DNA of 5,287 nucleotides, taken from positions 1 to 5,287 of the forward strand of contig JAJKIL010000009.1 of assembly GCA_021154515.1 (NCBI GenBank), given 5' to 3'. Shown piece after piece: positions 4,865 through 5,287 of this stretch. The notes beneath the pieces are model-generated. The model was not told where the DNA came from and did not search any database. It worked only from the letters and a program-made list of their open reading frames with translations. A program made the translations under genes and the position numbers. Within the stretch, counting starts at the first letter, position 1; each line of letters opens with the position of its first letter. The DNA is from Niastella sp. (lineage in GTDB: Bacteria > Bacteroidota > Bacteroidia > Chitinophagales > Chitinophagaceae).

Positions 4865-5287
4865 AGGTCGCCAACTTATTACCGACAGTAACCTGCCCGG
4901 GATGAAGTGTTCGTGACTATTGTAAAAAGTTACTTGCATGAGTGCTATGCTTCATTATATAGCAGCTTTGTTGGATGTTACAGCCAACAAATTCGTGTTT
5001 ACAGTCACAAGTTGGCGACTTGTTGAGTAAGTACATGCGTTTGGGCTGCAAGCTGGTAACCTGTTCACCAAAGTTGGCTGCTTGTGCTGACAAGCTTCCA
5101 CTGTTTGTGGAAAGTTATGAAGCAAACCAGGTAAGTGTCGAAGCAAAGGTGTTGTGTAACTAACTTAATGAGTGATGTTGTGAACTTTGGCTGTAAGTTG
5201 CCAGCTTGTAATAAAGAGTCACGAACTTTTTGACGGAAGTTACCAACTTGCGGTGTATGTCACCAACATGTTGCCAGCAATCACGAA
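4865..5287. repeat. Degenerate 20-21-bp tandem array of near-palindromic units
   Basis: This gene-free tail can be cut into consecutive units of 19-22 bp. The clear part starts at 5009, with units at 5009, 5029, 5050, 5071, 5092, 5112, 5133, 5154, 5175, 5195, 5216, 5237, 5257 and a partial one at 5278. The first 15 bases of each approximate AAGTTRCCAACTTGT, followed by about 6 variable bases. Examples are AAGTTGGCGACTTGT (5009), AAGTTGGCTGCTTGT (5071), AAGTTGCCAGCTTGT (5195) and AAGTTACCAACTTGC (5237). The core has dyad symmetry (AAGTT...AACTT). Bases 4865-5008 hold more eroded copies, including GTCGCCAACTT at 4867-4877, which is the exact reverse complement of 5009-5019. The array runs off the window. 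No credible gene, terminator or RNA was seen in it. Confidence 0.75.

Noticed and set aside
4955..5163. Small open reading frames of about 62-63 codons on both strands, with a visible 7-residue periodicity (KLVTCSP, KLAACAD, KLPLFVE)
   Set aside because: The heptad pattern is a by-product of the 21-bp DNA repeat being seven codons long. Unit lengths vary from 19 to 22 bp, so no reading frame is maintained along the array, and neither frame has a plausible start region or protein-like composition.
5009..5287. Possible CRISPR array
   Set aside because: Units are only 20-21 bp with about 6-bp variable parts, and the repeat cores themselves diverge; no cas genes are present. This does not fit repeat/spacer architecture.

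Overview
The window looks like a chromosomal segment from a Bacteroidota bacterium, most likely class Chitinophagia (Chitinophaga/Niastella-like). Three things point there: the TAnnTTTG-type -7 promoter elements and lack of strong Shine-Dalgarno sequences, a lipoprotein with a short acidic stretch after its lipobox cysteine, and intergenic DNA filled with short-period AGTTGAC/GTGAA/AAGTTGAA-type repeats. The lineage below phylum is inferred from these features, not from a marker gene.

Layout from left to right: (1) eutC, the small subunit of adenosylcobalamin-dependent ethanolamine ammonia-lyase (25-795, +); eutB would be expected just upstream, outside the window. (2) A convergent intergenic stretch (796-959) that is almost entirely a patchwork of tandem micro-repeats with units of 8, 9, 16 and 7 bp. 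(3) A small predicted lipoprotein of unknown function (960-1493, -). (4) A YbdK-like carboxylate-amine ligase of the GCS2 family (1638-2750, -), with its own promoter and a perfect 18-bp palindrome in the leader. (5) An ATP-grasp ligase (2887-3882, -). (6) A divergent promoter region of about 114 bp. (7) A cytoplasmic esterase-D/enterochelin-esterase-like alpha/beta hydrolase (3997-4818, +) carrying an EF-hand/dockerin-like Asp/Asn loop. (8) A gene-free tail (4819-5287) that starts with 14-bp repeats and becomes a long degenerate 20-21-bp tandem array, consensus roughly AAGTTRCCAACTTGT plus about 6 bp, running off the window end.

The carboxylate-amine ligase, the ATP-grasp enzyme and the divergent hydrolase form a plausible functional group: two ATP-dependent amide/peptide-bond-forming enzymes and one ester- or amide-cleaving enzyme. 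That combination would suit a small peptide-like or gamma-glutamyl-like metabolite whose identity cannot be read from sequence. eutC and the lipoprotein appear to be unrelated neighbours.

The most unusual features are the 21-bp near-palindromic array, the accumulation of micro-repeats at gene 3' ends (two proteins end inside them, both on AGT-TGA), the -7 box placed so close to the esterase ATG that the message would be leaderless or start at a later Met, and the ligase/ligase/esterase module itself.
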